From positions 62,001 through 126,000 of the forward strand of contig JANSXE010000008.1 in the NCBI GenBank assembly GCA_024743195.1: a stretch of DNA of 64,000 nt, written 5' to 3'. Within the stretch, counting starts at the first letter, position 1, and every line of letters starts with the position of its first letter. The notes under the pieces were generated by a model, which worked only from the letters and a program-made list of their open reading frames with translations, made no database searches and was not told the DNA's origin. This document shows, in pieces, positions 21,398-30,876 of the stretch. This DNA is from Alphaproteobacteria bacterium (lineage in GTDB: Bacteria; Pseudomonadota; Alphaproteobacteria; UBA8366; Aestuariispiraceae). The position numbers were made by a program, and so were the translations under genes.

Positions 21398-22516
21398 TCA
21401 GACGGCGATCAGGAAGCGGGCCAGTTCGGCCTGGCTGGAGACGGCCAGCTTCTCGAAGATTCGCTTGCGGTGGGTGTTCAGCGTGTTCCGGCTGACGCCA
21501 AGCCGGGACTGCACCGCCGCCGGCTGTTGCCCGTGCGCGAGCAGCGCCGCGACCTGCGCCTCCGTCGGGGTGAGCCCGAACAGCGCCTGAAGTTCGAGCC
21601 CCGTGAGCCGTACGCCGCGGTCCGGGTCGGACACGAGCGTTACGTAGGCGCTGCTGGAGCCCGCGATCCACGGATGCCGCCCCTTGAGCGGCAACAACTG
21701 AACGACGTAGTCGGCGCGGCCCGAGGCGCGGCGGGCCCGGATCGCGTCCGGAGGAGGGTCGCCGCACCTCGCATCGCCCCGCGCCCAGGCGCCCAGCGCT
21801 CTGCGGTACTGGGCCTGCGCCCTTGGGCACGAGAACTCGACCTGGCCGGCGCGCAGCGAGAGCCCGTCGGCCGCGCTCAGCATCTTCTGCGCCGCCGCGT
21901 TCTCGAAGGAAACCTGACCCGTGCGGTCTTGCAGAAAGACCGCGACTGGCAGCAGGTTCAGCGCGTCTCGCGCGGTCTCGCAGTGCAAATCCATGTCCTG
22001 GAACAGCGCCTGGATGCGCACGCAGTTTCGGATGTGGGCGCGGAACAACTCCGCACGGCGGAAATCCTCCTGCTCGGCATGGCCCTGCGCGCGGGAGAAC
22101 TGCAGGGTCGCGATCGCCGAGCGATCTTCGCCGAGATCGAAGGTATAGGCCAGATAGTAGGGATCGCCGCCCTTGCGCTGCAAGAAGTCGTAGTAGGGGT
22201 GGCGGCGAATCTCCGCTTCGCTTGAATGCAGATAGGTATAGTAGAAGGGCCGGCCCGGATTGCGATTGAAATAGGCGAGGCCGGGATCGATCTGGGCGTA
22301 TTCGGCGCTGTACTCCGCCAGCAACTCGGGCGGGATGCCGACACTGACCGAGAAGGGGATCGTCATCGACCGGTGGTCGAGCACGAAAAGATTGTACCCG
22401 TTGCCGCCCAGGAAGTCGGTCAATCGACCGAGCGCATCCGACCACTCCGCATGGCCCAGCGCCGCGTCGTACAGCGACTGGACGGTGCTTAGAAGCTCGC
22501 GCTCGCTCTCCCCCAT
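21398..22516 (-). CDS. LuxR-type helix-turn-helix regulator with N-terminal sensor
   Basis: 372 residues. The C-terminus (about 310-372) is a LuxR/GerE HTH: LFGLTPTEAQVAALLAHGQQ, VQSRLGVSRNTLNTHRKRIF. A PAS-like segment (LLPVAVFLQDRTGQVSFENAAA, about 185-280) and an N-terminal region with many aromatic residues precede it. There is no phospho-receiver domain, so regulation is probably by ligand. It may control the lipoprotein gene 100 bases downstream or distant genes; the sequence does not say which. Confidence 0.85.
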   Translation of the reverse strand: MGESERELLSTVQSLYDAALGHAEWSDALGRLTDFLGGNGYNLFVLDHRSMTIPFSVSVGIPPELLAEYSAEYAQIDPGLAYFNRNPGRPFYYTYLHSSEAEIRRHPYYDFLQRKGGDPYYLAYTFDLGEDRSAIATLQFSRAQGHAEQEDFRRAELFRAHIRNCVRIQALFQDMDLHCETARDALNLLPVAVFLQDRTGQVSFENAAAQKMLSAADGLSLRAGQVEFSCPRAQAQYRRALGAWARGDARCGDPPPDAIRARRASGRADYVVQLLPLKGRHPWIAGSSSAYVTLVSDPDRGVRLTGLELQALFGLTPTEAQVAALLAHGQQPAAVQSRLGVSRNTLNTHRKRIFEKLAVSSQAELARFLIAV

Positions 22517-22600
22517 CTCCTCCCCCGGTTGTCGAGAGACCCTTTGACCCGACCGTCTCAGAAACCGGTCCTGTTACGCAAGGCGCTCGTGCATCGGCCG

Positions 22601-22635
22601 CCCGGCTCTCCGCCATCGCTTCGGCCGGCATGACG
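22601..22635 (+). repeat. partial diverged copy of the inverted-repeat element
   Basis: Begins CCCGGCTCTCCGC and ends with a diverged CCGGCCGGCATGACG. It matches most of 22898-22932, the right arm of the long inverted repeat, with several substitutions. Confidence 0.7.
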
Positions 22636-22732
22636 CAGGCGCCGCTCGACAGGGCCGGGAGCCCTCCTCAAGGTGGGGCTTCAAGGGTTGGAACAGGGCG
22701 GGTAGCCCTCGTCCTGAGCAGCCGCCGGAAGG

Positions 22733-22759
22733 CGGACCATTTCCCGAAAAACCGGCGCG
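22733..22759 (+). repeat. dispersed 27-bp repeat, copy 2
   Basis: Identical over 27 bases to 20484-20510 and in the same orientation. It sits inside another palindromic element whose ends are near 22708 and 22795, so it may have been inserted there. Confidence 0.9.
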
Positions 22760-22820
22760 CGCCCGCGGCGGCCGCGCCCTTCGAGACGGCGCATCGGAGC
22801 TGCGCGTCGAGCCATTGCAT

Positions 22821-22932
22821 CGTCGTCCCGGACGGCCGTCAGGGCGAGCCGGGACCCAGGTGCGGCAAGCGCCAAGCCTGTGCGCGCCGCCCTGGCTCCC
22901 GGCTCTCCGCTCCGCTCCGGCCGGGATGACGG
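22821..22932. repeat. long intergenic inverted repeat
   Basis: Outer arms GTCGTCCCGG / CCGGGATGAC and inner arms GAGCCGGGACCCAGG / CCTGGCTCCCGGCTC (one mismatch) make a roughly 110-base stem-loop. This matches the style of the intergenic palindromes scattered through many alphaproteobacterial genomes. Confidence 0.8.
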
Positions 22933-23034
22933 CGGTCGGGCGCCCGTCGCCGTCGTTCCGTGCGGCTCTTGCCTCCCCCGTCGACCCGGACGGGGCCGAA
23001 CTCGCCTTCGTGCGCTTTTGAGGCGCGGGGGCCG

Positions 23035-24846
23035 CTAGGCCTTCTCCCCGTAGAGCGCCTCCAGGGCGGGGCCGTATTCGCGGCGGATGACGTGCCGGCG
23101 GATCTTCATCGACGGGGTCAGCATGCCGTTCTCGACCGAGAAGGGGGCGTCGGCGATCTGGACGCGGCGCACCTTCTCGATGACGGAGAGCTGCTTGTTC
23201 GCCCGGTCGATTGCGGCCGCGACCGCCTTGTGCAGGTCGGGGTCGTCATGCAGCGCCTCGAGCGTATGCGCCGGTTTCCCCTGCTCGCGCGCCCATTGGG
23301 TCAGCCAGTCCGGATCGGGCGCGACCAGGGCCACCAGATGCGGGCGCTTGTCGCCATGCACCATGGCCTGAAGGATCTCGGGCTCCAGGCACAGCACGCC
23401 CTCCACCCGCTGGGGCGAGACGTTGTCGCCGCCGGAATTGACGATGATGTCCTTCTTGCGGTCGGTGATCTTCAGGAAGCCGTCCGCGTCCTGCTCACCC
23501 ACGTCGCCGGTGTGCAGCCAGCCGTCCTTGACCGTCTCTGCGGTCTTCTCCGGCTGGTTCCAATAGCCCAGCATGACGAGCTCGCCCCGCACCAGGATCT
23601 CGCCGTCCTCGGCGATCTTCACCTCCACCCCTTCGAGCGGCGGGCCGACGGTCAGGAGCTTGTTCTTGTGCGGCAGGTTGACCGAGACGACGGGCGCGGC
23701 CTCCGTCTGGCCGTAGCCCTGCAGCACCTCCATCCCCAGCGCGATGAAGAACTTGCCGACGTCGTAGTTGAGCGGCGCCCCGCCGGAGACGAAGGCCTTC
23801 AGCCGGCCGCCGAAGCGCTCGCGCACCTTGCGCCGGACCATCTTGTCGAGCAGCGGATCGAGCATCCGGTCGGCGAGCGTCAGCGTCTCCGGCGCGTCGT
23901 AGGTCTTGCCGCCGATGTCGACCGCCTTGTGCAGCAGCTTTTCCTTCAGGCCGCCCGCTTGCGCGGCGCCGTGCAGGATGCGCCCGCGGATCGATTCATA
24001 GAGCCGCGGCACCGCGGTCATGATGGTGGGGCGCACCTCCGCGATGTTCTGGATCAGCTTGTCCAGCCCTTCGGCGTAATAGACCTGGGCGCCGATCGCC
24101 ATGGGCACGAACTGGCCGACCGTGTGCTCGTAGGAATGGCTGAGCGGCAGGAAGGAGAGGAACACTTCCTCGCCCTCTTCGAGGCCGGGGAGCGTGCGCA
24201 GGAAATGATCCGCCCCCATCACGTTGCACAGCATGTTGGCGTGGCTCAGCATCACCCCCATCGGCGCGCCGCCGGTCCCGGAGGTGTAGATGATGCAGGC
24301 CATCTCGTCCCGCTCCGGCTCGAGCGCCTTGCGCTCCGCCGCCGCACGGACCTCCGCGCCGCCATGCTCGTCGAGCAGGGCGTCGAAGGAATGCACCGCG
24401 ATCCCGGCCGGCGCGTCGGGCAGGGGCTCCATCGCGATCACGGTCTTGACCCCGACCCGCTCGCAGGCCGGCAGCAGCCGTTCGGCGAGCTGCGCCGTCG
24501 AGACGATCGCGACAGAGGCGCCGGAATCCGACAGGATATGGACGTGGTTCTCGACCGTGTTGGTCGTGTAGGCGGGCACCGTGACGCCGCGCGCGATCAT
24601 CACGCCCAGATCCGCGATCAGCCATTCGGGCCGGTTCTCCGCCACCAGCGCCACCCGGTCGCCGGGTTGCACGCCCACCGCCTCGAGGGCGGCGGCGAAG
24701 GCGGCGACGCGGTCGGCGGCCTCCGTCCAGCTCCAGGCGCGCCAGTCGCCCTGGCGTTTGGCGAACAGGTACGGCCTGTCCTCGAACTGCTTGGCCTGCC
24801 GGAAGAAGAGGTCCGGCAGGGTCTTCACCGCCTTGTAATCGATCAT
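23035..24846 (-). CDS. AMP-forming long-chain acyl-CoA synthetase
   Basis: 603 residues of the ANL superfamily, with the FadD15/FAA1-like arrangement. Motifs: the P-loop region IIYTSGTGGAPMGVMLSHAN, FLPLSHSYEHT, QGYGQTEAAPV, DGWLHTGDVGEQDADGF and ITDRKKDIIVNSGGDNVSP. It activates fatty acids to acyl-AMP and acyl-CoA at the membrane. In the P-loop the usual Lys (TGxPKG) is replaced by Met. This Lys is not the essential C-terminal one, but its loss is uncommon. A single gene by its spacing, possibly with its own promoter at 24847-25041. Confidence 0.9.
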   Translation of the reverse strand: MIDYKAVKTLPDLFFRQAKQFEDRPYLFAKRQGDWRAWSWTEAADRVAAFAAALEAVGVQPGDRVALVAENRPEWLIADLGVMIARGVTVPAYTTNTVENHVHILSDSGASVAIVSTAQLAERLLPACERVGVKTVIAMEPLPDAPAGIAVHSFDALLDEHGGAEVRAAAERKALEPERDEMACIIYTSGTGGAPMGVMLSHANMLCNVMGADHFLRTLPGLEEGEEVFLSFLPLSHSYEHTVGQFVPMAIGAQVYYAEGLDKLIQNIAEVRPTIMTAVPRLYESIRGRILHGAAQAGGLKEKLLHKAVDIGGKTYDAPETLTLADRMLDPLLDKMVRRKVRERFGGRLKAFVSGGAPLNYDVGKFFIALGMEVLQGYGQTEAAPVVSVNLPHKNKLLTVGPPLEGVEVKIAEDGEILVRGELVMLGYWNQPEKTAETVKDGWLHTGDVGEQDADGFLKITDRKKDIIVNSGGDNVSPQRVEGVLCLEPEILQAMVHGDKRPHLVALVAPDPDWLTQWAREQGKPAHTLEALHDDPDLHKAVAAAIDRANKQLSVIEKVRRVQIADAPFSVENGMLTPSMKIRRHVIRREYGPALEALYGEKA

Positions 24847-25041
24847 CGAGCGCCCCCGAGCGTCGTCCCAGTCCCAACCCAGTTCGCCGCCGCCGAGGCT
24901 CCGCGCTTAACGCTAGGCGGTATTCCCGGGCGCCGTCCTTGACGGCGACGCCCGGCCCGGCCGGCTTCCCGCACGCGCGCGATTGCCCGCGCCGCGCGTC
25001 GCCTCTATATGGCGACGATAGGCAAGAGGAGACAAGACGTG

Positions 25042-26853
25042 ATGGCCCGCACAGCCGCCGAAAAAGCCGCCGCCGCCCCGAAAACCGACGCGGACGGCCT
25101 GCCGCTCTGGGATCTGAGCGATCTCTACCCGGGCGACGACTCCCCTGAACTCGCCCGCGATTTCGAGCGCGCGGAGCAGGACGCGAGCGAGTTCGCCGCC
25201 GCCTTCAAGGGCAAGATCGCCGATCTGGACGCCGCGGCCTTGGCGGACGCCGTTCAGGCCTTCGAGCGCCTGGAGGAGGTGCTGGGCCGGATCATGAGCT
25301 ACGCCCAGCTTCGCCACGCTGGAAACGTCAGCGACCCGAAGGTCGGCCAGTTCTACCAGAACGCCAGCGAGCGGGTGACGGCGATTTCGACCACGCTGCT
25401 CTTCTTCACGCTGGAGCTGCGGCGGATGGAGGAGGCGACGCTCGAGGCCCGGTGCGCCGAGAGCGAAGATCTGGCGCGCTACCGTCCCTGGCTGCGCGAC
25501 CTCCGCGCCTTCCGGGAGCATCAGCTTTCCGACGAGCTCGAAACCCTGCTGCACGAAAAGCACGTCGCCGGCCGCGCCGCCTGGATTCGGCTGTTCGACG
25601 AGACGCTGGCCGCCCTGCGCTTCCCCTATCGCGGCGATCATCTGACCAACACCGAGGTGTTGCATCTCCTGAGCGACAGGGACGAAGGCGTGCGCAAGGA
25701 CGCCGCGCTCACGCTCGGCCGCACGCTGGGAGAGAACGCCTCGCTCTTCGGACTCCTCACCAACACGCTGGCCAAGGACAAGGAGATCGAGGACCGCTGG
25801 CGCGGTTTCGCGCGGCCGGTCTCCAGCCGCAACCTCGCGAACCTGGTCGAGGACGAGGTGGTCGACGCGCTGGTCGAGGCGGTGCGCGCCGCCTATCCGA
25901 AGCTCTCGCACCGCTACTATCGCCTGAAGGCGCGCTGGATGGGGCGGGAGACCCTGGACTACTGGGACCGCCTCGCCCCGCCGCCGGAGGACGACGACCG
26001 CACGATCGCCTGGGACGAGGCGCGCGAGACGGTGCTGGCCGCCTATCGGCGCTTCGACCCGCAGATGGCCGAGCTCGGCGCACGCTTCTTCGAGCGCGGT
26101 TGGATCGACGCCCCGCCGCGGCCGGGCAAGTCGGGCGGCGCCTTCGCCCACCCGACGGTGCCGAGCGCGCATCCCTATCTGCTGCTCAACTTCCAGGGCA
26201 AGGTGCGCGACGTGATGACGCTGGCGCACGAACTGGGCCACGGCGTCCATCAGGTGCTGGCCGCCGACCAGGGGCTGCTGATGGCCGACACGCCGCTGAC
26301 GCTGGCGGAGACGGCCTCCGTCTTCGGCGAGATGCTGACCTTCCGGTCGATGCTGGCCGACACCACGGATCCCGGCAGGCGGCGCGCCCTGCTGGCGCAC
26401 AAGATCGAGGACATGATCAACACGGTCGTGCGCCAGATCGCCTTCTACGAGTTCGAGCGCCGCATCCATGACGAGCGCCGCGCGGGCGAACTCACCACCG
26501 AACGGATCGGCGAAATCTGGATGGACTGCAGCCGCGAGAGCCTGGGCGACGTCTTCCGCTTCGGGCCGGAATACGCCAACTATTGGGCCTATATCCCGCA
26601 CTTCATCCATTCGCCCTTCTACGTCTACGCCTACGCCTTCGGCGACTGTTTGGTGAACTCGCTCTACGCCCTCTACGAGGACGGCCATCCCGCCTTCCAG
26701 CAGAAGTATCTGGAGATGCTGGCCGCCGGCGGCGCGCGCCGGCACAAGGAGCTGCTGGCGCCCTTCGGGCTCGACGCCGCGGATCCGGCCTTCTGGTCGC
26801 GGGGGCTCGGCGTCCTCGAAAGCTTCATCGACGAGTTGGAGGCGACGTTCTAA
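25042..26853 (+). CDS. pepF: oligoendopeptidase F, M3 family
   Basis: 603 residues. The zinc motif HELGH is at about 396-400 within VMTLAHELGHGVHQVLAADQ. Downstream are the third ligand region LAETASVFGEMLTF and the substrate loop FIHSPFYVYAYAFGDCLVNS, both typical of M3B enzymes. It hydrolyses cytoplasmic oligopeptides. The ATG at 25042 follows GAGGAG by 10 bases and is preferred to the ATG at 25009, which has no ribosome site. It shares a divergent promoter region with the acyl-CoA ligase gene. Confidence 0.93.
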   Translation: MARTAAEKAAAAPKTDADGLPLWDLSDLYPGDDSPELARDFERAEQDASEFAAAFKGKIADLDAAALADAVQAFERLEEVLGRIMSYAQLRHAGNVSDPKVGQFYQNASERVTAISTTLLFFTLELRRMEEATLEARCAESEDLARYRPWLRDLRAFREHQLSDELETLLHEKHVAGRAAWIRLFDETLAALRFPYRGDHLTNTEVLHLLSDRDEGVRKDAALTLGRTLGENASLFGLLTNTLAKDKEIEDRWRGFARPVSSRNLANLVEDEVVDALVEAVRAAYPKLSHRYYRLKARWMGRETLDYWDRLAPPPEDDDRTIAWDEARETVLAAYRRFDPQMAELGARFFERGWIDAPPRPGKSGGAFAHPTVPSAHPYLLLNFQGKVRDVMTLAHELGHGVHQVLAADQGLLMADTPLTLAETASVFGEMLTFRSMLADTTDPGRRRALLAHKIEDMINTVVRQIAFYEFERRIHDERRAGELTTERIGEIWMDCSRESLGDVFRFGPEYANYWAYIPHFIHSPFYVYAYAFGDCLVNSLYALYEDGHPAFQQKYLEMLAAGGARRHKELLAPFGLDAADPAFWSRGLGVLESFIDELEATF

Positions 26854-26900
26854 AGTCCCCCCCGATTTGAGGATTGACGCCGATTTGGGGGGAGACGCAC

Positions 26901-27764
26901 ATGCCTGAGGGCGCAGGCCAGCTGCCGCTGGAGGTTCTGCGCGCCCGGCCGCCGGAGGGAGCGCCGGCGCGCGCCGCGCCGGTTGTGTTCGTGCACGGCG
27001 CCTTCGCCGGCGCCTGGTGCTGGGCGGAAAGCTATCTGCATCGTTTCGCCGCGGCGGGCTACGAGGCGACCGCCTTTTCCTTCCGCGGTCACGGCGACAG
27101 CGGCGGGCGCGAGCGCATTCACAGCTTCTCCATCGACGACTACGCGAAGGATCTCGCGGCGATCGTCGCCGACTGCGCGACGCCGCCGGTGGTGATCGCC
27201 CATTCGATGGGCGGGTTCGTCGCCATGCGCTGGCTCGAGCGGGCGTTGGCCGACCGGGAGCGCGCGCCCGTCGCCGGTCTGGCTCTGATGGCGAGCGTGC
27301 CGCCCGGCGGCCTCTGGGGGCCGAGCCTCAGCCTGATGGCCTTCCAGCCGACGCTTTTCTTCGAATTGGCCATGGTGCAGGCCGGCAATCAGAGCTGGAT
27401 GAGCCTGGATACGGTCAACCGCGCGCTGTTCAATCCCGAAACCCCGCGCGAGGCGGCCAAGGCCTATCACGCGCGGCTCAGCCTGGAGAGCCAGCAGGCG
27501 GTGCTGGAGATGCAGGGCGGCCTGCGCGTCGATGCGAGCCGTCTGCGCGGCCGGCTGCCGATCCAGGTGTTGGGGGCTCAGCACGATACGCTGATCCCGC
27601 CCGCCTTCGTGCGCGCTGCGGCGCGCGAGCTCGGGGTCCGGGCCGAGATCGTCCCCGGGGTCGGCCACGGCATGATGCTGGGCGCGCATGCGGATCGCGC
27701 GGCGGAGCGGATTTTCGATTGGATCGACGCTCTGGCCGGGCGCCCGGAGCGCGAAGGCCTTTGA
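26901..27764 (+). CDS. alpha/beta-fold hydrolase
   Basis: 287 residues. An oxyanion segment VVFVHGAFAGAWCW, the nucleophile elbow VIAHSMGGFVAM (Ser near 103), an acid in VLGAQHDTLIPP and His in VPGVGHGMMLG form a complete catalytic triad. The substrate is unknown; esterase or lipase-like activity is typical. The start has a GGGGGGAG sequence 7 bases upstream. It lies 47 bases after pepF and 71 before the ABC1 kinase gene, on the same strand. Confidence 0.88.
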   Translation: MPEGAGQLPLEVLRARPPEGAPARAAPVVFVHGAFAGAWCWAESYLHRFAAAGYEATAFSFRGHGDSGGRERIHSFSIDDYAKDLAAIVADCATPPVVIAHSMGGFVAMRWLERALADRERAPVAGLALMASVPPGGLWGPSLSLMAFQPTLFFELAMVQAGNQSWMSLDTVNRALFNPETPREAAKAYHARLSLESQQAVLEMQGGLRVDASRLRGRLPIQVLGAQHDTLIPPAFVRAAARELGVRAEIVPGVGHGMMLGAHADRAAERIFDWIDALAGRPEREGL

Positions 27765-27835
27765 TCCGGTTCCGCGCGGCCTACCTATAAGGCGGCGAGA
27801 CGCGCTTCACAGGATCGAACGGCGGGCCGGCGTAG

Positions 27836-29170
27836 ATGACGGACGAGAAAACCCTTTACGGACAGGCCAAACGCTACGCCCGCGTGGGCACGGCGATGGC
27901 CGGGATCGGCGCGCGGCTGGGCGCGTCGCGCTATCTGGGCCGCAAGCTCGACAACACGAAATACGCCGAAGAGCTGACCCAGGCGCTGGGCGGCCTCAAG
28001 GGCCCGGTGATGAAGGTGGCGCAGATTCTGGCCACCATCCCGGACGCGATCCCGAAGGAGTATGCGGACGAGCTGCGCCAGCTCCAGACCAATGCTCCGC
28101 CGATGGGCTTCCCCTTCGTGCGCCGGCGCATGAAAGCGGAGTTGGGGGCGGCCTGGGAGAGCCGCTTCGAGAGCTTCGAACGCGACGCCGCGCACGCCGC
28201 CTCGCTGGGCCAGGTGCACCGCGCCCTGCTGACCGACGGCGCCCGCGTCGCCTGCAAGCTGCAATATCCGGAAATGAGCTCCGCCATCGAGGCGGACCTG
28301 CGCCAGCTGAAGCTCGTCTTCTCGATCTACCACCGCTACGACAACGCCATCTCGACCCGCCAGATCCACGCGGAGCTGTCCGAGCGCCTGCGCGAGGAGT
28401 TGGACTACGCCCGCGAGGCCCGCGCCATCGCGCTCTACGCCCACATGCTGCGCGAAGAGCCGCTGGTCACCGTGCCGGAGACCGTGCCGGACCTCTGCAC
28501 CAAGCGGCTCTTGACCATGCGCTGGCTCGACGGGCGGGCGCTGCTGGATTTCCGAGAGGCCGATCTGGAGACCCGCAACGCGATCGCGACGGCCATGTTC
28601 CGCGCCTGGTACACGCCGTTCTATTACTACGGCGTGATCCATGGCGACCCGCATCTGGGGAACTATTCGGTGCGCGACGATCTCGGGATCAACCTGCTGG
28701 ATTTCGGCTGCATCCGCGTGTTCCCGCCGCGATTCGTCGAAGGGGTGATCGAACTCTACCACGCTCTGGACGAGGACGACCGCGATCGGGCGGTGTACGC
28801 GTACGAGTGTTGGGGCTTCGACAACCTCGACCACGACACGCTCGAGGTGCTGAACATCTGGGCCCGGTTCCTCTACAAGCCGCTGATGGAGGACAAGATC
28901 CAGAAGATCCAGGACCAGGAGACCGGGCGCTACGGCGCGGAGGTCGCCGCAAAGGTCCACAAGGAGTTGAAGCGCGTGGGCGGTGTCGAGCCGCCGCGCG
29001 AGTTCGTCCTGATGGATCGCGCGGCGATCGGGCTCGGCTCCGTCTTCATGCATCTCAAGGCGGAGATCAACTGGCACCGCATGTTCCACGACCTGATCGC
29101 CGACTTCGATCCGGCCCGCCTGACGGCGCGTCAGGCCGACGCGCTCGCGGTCGCGCAACTGGACGGGTGA
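27836..29170 (+). CDS. ABC1/UbiB-family atypical kinase
   Basis: 444 residues. Elements of the family: the KxGQ-like motif here read as GPVMKVAQ, the Ala-rich loop AAHAASLGQVHRA, the invariant Lys in RVACKLQYPEM, the catalytic HGDPHLGNY and the metal-binding DFGCIRVFPP. No hydrophobic C-terminal anchors like those of UbiB are seen. The Gly of KxGQ is Ala. That change recurs in a cytoplasmic alphaproteobacterial subgroup from memory, and ubiquinone involvement is not assured. It might act on lipids or on quinone-pathway proteins. Confidence 0.85.
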   Translation: MTDEKTLYGQAKRYARVGTAMAGIGARLGASRYLGRKLDNTKYAEELTQALGGLKGPVMKVAQILATIPDAIPKEYADELRQLQTNAPPMGFPFVRRRMKAELGAAWESRFESFERDAAHAASLGQVHRALLTDGARVACKLQYPEMSSAIEADLRQLKLVFSIYHRYDNAISTRQIHAELSERLREELDYAREARAIALYAHMLREEPLVTVPETVPDLCTKRLLTMRWLDGRALLDFREADLETRNAIATAMFRAWYTPFYYYGVIHGDPHLGNYSVRDDLGINLLDFGCIRVFPPRFVEGVIELYHALDEDDRDRAVYAYECWGFDNLDHDTLEVLNIWARFLYKPLMEDKIQKIQDQETGRYGAEVAAKVHKELKRVGGVEPPREFVLMDRAAIGLGSVFMHLKAEINWHRMFHDLIADFDPARLTARQADALAVAQLDG

Positions 29171-29477
29171 GGCCGCTGAAGGCGTACGGCGCGTACACCT
29201 TGACTCCCGCAGCTTAAGCATGTTTTGTCTCCTGCCCCTTGGCGGCTTGGGGGCAAAGACCTAGTGTCTTGAGCATCAAACGGCCGCACGCCGATGGGGA
29301 TCAAGGATCGGCGAGCGGCTGGCGCATGGGGCCGGGTCGGCCCCGACCTTTCGACGGACGAAGCTGGTTTCGAGACGCACTTCGATCGCGCCGGCGCGCG
29401 CAATTCGGCCGCCGGCGTGGAGACCAACAGGCAGATGAGGGACGGGGCGCCGACGGGCCTCGCGAAGCGAACGCACC
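29171..29477. other. intergenic region upstream of pnt genes
   Basis: 307 bases. A short stem-loop GGGGCC-GGGTC-GGCCCC at about 29327-29343 is followed by CGACCTTT and might end upstream transcription or shape the pnt leader. No other feature is seen. Confidence 0.4.
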
Positions 29478-30872
29478 ATGAAGATCGCCATTCTCAAGGA
29501 GCGGCGCGCGCATGAGAAGCGCGTCGCCGCCTCCCCCGACAGCGTCAAGAAATTCACCGATCTGGGCTGCGAGGTCGTCGTCGAAAGCGGAGCCGGCGAC
29601 GCGGCCGCGCTGCACGACGCGGCCTTCAAGGAGGCCGGGGCGACGATCGCGAAAGACGCCGCCGCGGCGCTCAAGGGCGCGGACGTCGCGCTCAAGGTCC
29701 AGCGGCCGATGGATGACGAGTTGTCGCTGTTCGCGAAGGGCCAGACGCTGATCTGCCAAGCCAACGCGCTGATCGAAACCGATCTCGTCGGCAAGTTGGC
29801 GGAGCGGGGCGTGCGGTTGTTCGCGATGGAGCTCGTGCCGCGCATCACCCGCGCCCAGTCGATGGACATCCTCTCAAGCCAGGCGAATATGGCCGGCTAC
29901 AAGGCGGTCCTGGACGCGCTTGAGCACTTCCCGCGGGCCATGCCGATGATGTCGACCGCCGCGGGCCGCGTGAACCCGGCCAACGTGTTCGTCATGGGCG
30001 TCGGCGTCGCGGGGCTGCAGGCGATCGCGACGGCCAAGCGCCTGGGCTCGGTGGTCTTCGCGACCGACGTGCGGCCCGACACCAAGGAGCAGGTCGAATC
30101 GCTGGGCGGCAAGTTCGTCGCGGTCGAGAATGAGGAGTTCCTCGAGGCGCAGTCCGAGGGCGGCTACGCCAAGGAGATGTCCGACGACTACAAGAAGCAG
30201 CAGGCGGCGCTGATCGCCGAGCAGATCCAGAAGATGGACATCGTCATCACCACTGCGCAGATCCCGGGCCGCAAGGCCCCGGTGCTGGTGACCGAGGAGC
30301 ACGTGAAGTCGATGAAGCCGGGCGCGGTGATCGTCGATCTGGCGGCCGAAAGCGGCGGCAACTGCCCGCTGACGGAGTTCGGCAAGGTCGTCGAGAAGCA
30401 CGGCGTGATCCTGATCGGCCATCCCAACGTGCCGAGCCGTCTGGCCGAGGCGACGAGCCAGCTCTTCGCCCGCAACCTGTTGAACTTCCTGACCCCGATG
30501 ATCGACAAGGAGACCAAGCAGCTCTCCATCGACCGGGAGGATCAGATCGTCATCGGCACGCTGGTCTGCGAGGACGGCAAGGTCGTCCACGAGCGCGTCG
30601 CCGACGCCGCCAAGGGCGCCGGGGCCAATAAGGCCGGCGCGAAGAAGGCGGCGGCCAAGAAGGGCGGCGCCAAGAAGGGCGGGGCCAAGAAGGCCGGCGC
30701 CAAGAAGGCCGGCGCGAAGAAGGCGGCGGCCAAGCAGGCGGAACCCAAACAGGCGGAACCCAGGCAGGCGGAGGCCGCCGAGCCGGCGCCCGCCGCATCG
30801 CAGGCCGCGACCCCGGCCGAGGGCGACAAGCCGGCCGAGCCCGGCGCCGCGGACAGCAAGCAGGAGGGCTGA
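29478..30872 (+). CDS. pntAA: proton-translocating transhydrogenase, NAD-binding alpha-1 subunit, with Lys/Ala-rich tail
   Basis: 464 residues. The first 375 match PntAA: MKIAILKERRAHEKRVAASP, the NAD-binding core (VFVMGVGVAGLQAIATAKRL) and the mobile loop near the active site, followed by DREDQIVIGTLVCEDGKVV. It binds NAD(H) in the cytoplasm and exchanges hydride with PntB while protons cross the membrane, feeding NADPH. The family usually ends at about 380 residues. Here some 85 more follow, made of repeated five-residue K-A-G-A-K type units and then an acidic Ala/Pro/Glu run. The gene is first of pntAA-AB-B, with 4 bases to pntAB. Confidence 0.93.
   Translation: MKIAILKERRAHEKRVAASPDSVKKFTDLGCEVVVESGAGDAAALHDAAFKEAGATIAKDAAAALKGADVALKVQRPMDDELSLFAKGQTLICQANALIETDLVGKLAERGVRLFAMELVPRITRAQSMDILSSQANMAGYKAVLDALEHFPRAMPMMSTAAGRVNPANVFVMGVGVAGLQAIATAKRLGSVVFATDVRPDTKEQVESLGGKFVAVENEEFLEAQSEGGYAKEMSDDYKKQQAALIAEQIQKMDIVITTAQIPGRKAPVLVTEEHVKSMKPGAVIVDLAAESGGNCPLTEFGKVVEKHGVILIGHPNVPSRLAEATSQLFARNLLNFLTPMIDKETKQLSIDREDQIVIGTLVCEDGKVVHERVADAAKGAGANKAGAKKAAAKKGGAKKGGAKKAGAKKAGAKKAAAKQAEPKQAEPRQAEAAEPAPAASQAATPAEGDKPAEPGAADSKQEG
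30609..30780 (+). repeat. 15-bp tandem repeat inside pntAA
   Basis: About ten imperfect copies of a unit like GGCGCCAAGAAGGCC, shifting at the end to GCGGAACCCAAACAG type units. It encodes the Lys/Ala/Gly tail and then QAEPK units. Confidence 0.9.
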
Positions 30873-30876
30873 GGCG

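Larger units (their letters stand above)
22517..23034. other. intergenic mosaic of dispersed repeats
   Basis: 518 bases between the LuxR-type regulator and the acyl-CoA ligase gene, both leftward. It is made largely of repeat pieces: a partial copy of an inverted-repeat element (22601-22635), a GTCCTGAGCAGCCG segment whose partner CCCTTCGAGACGG lies nearby, the 27-base repeat (22733-22759) and a long inverted repeat (22821-22932). No gene is supported here. Confidence 0.7.
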
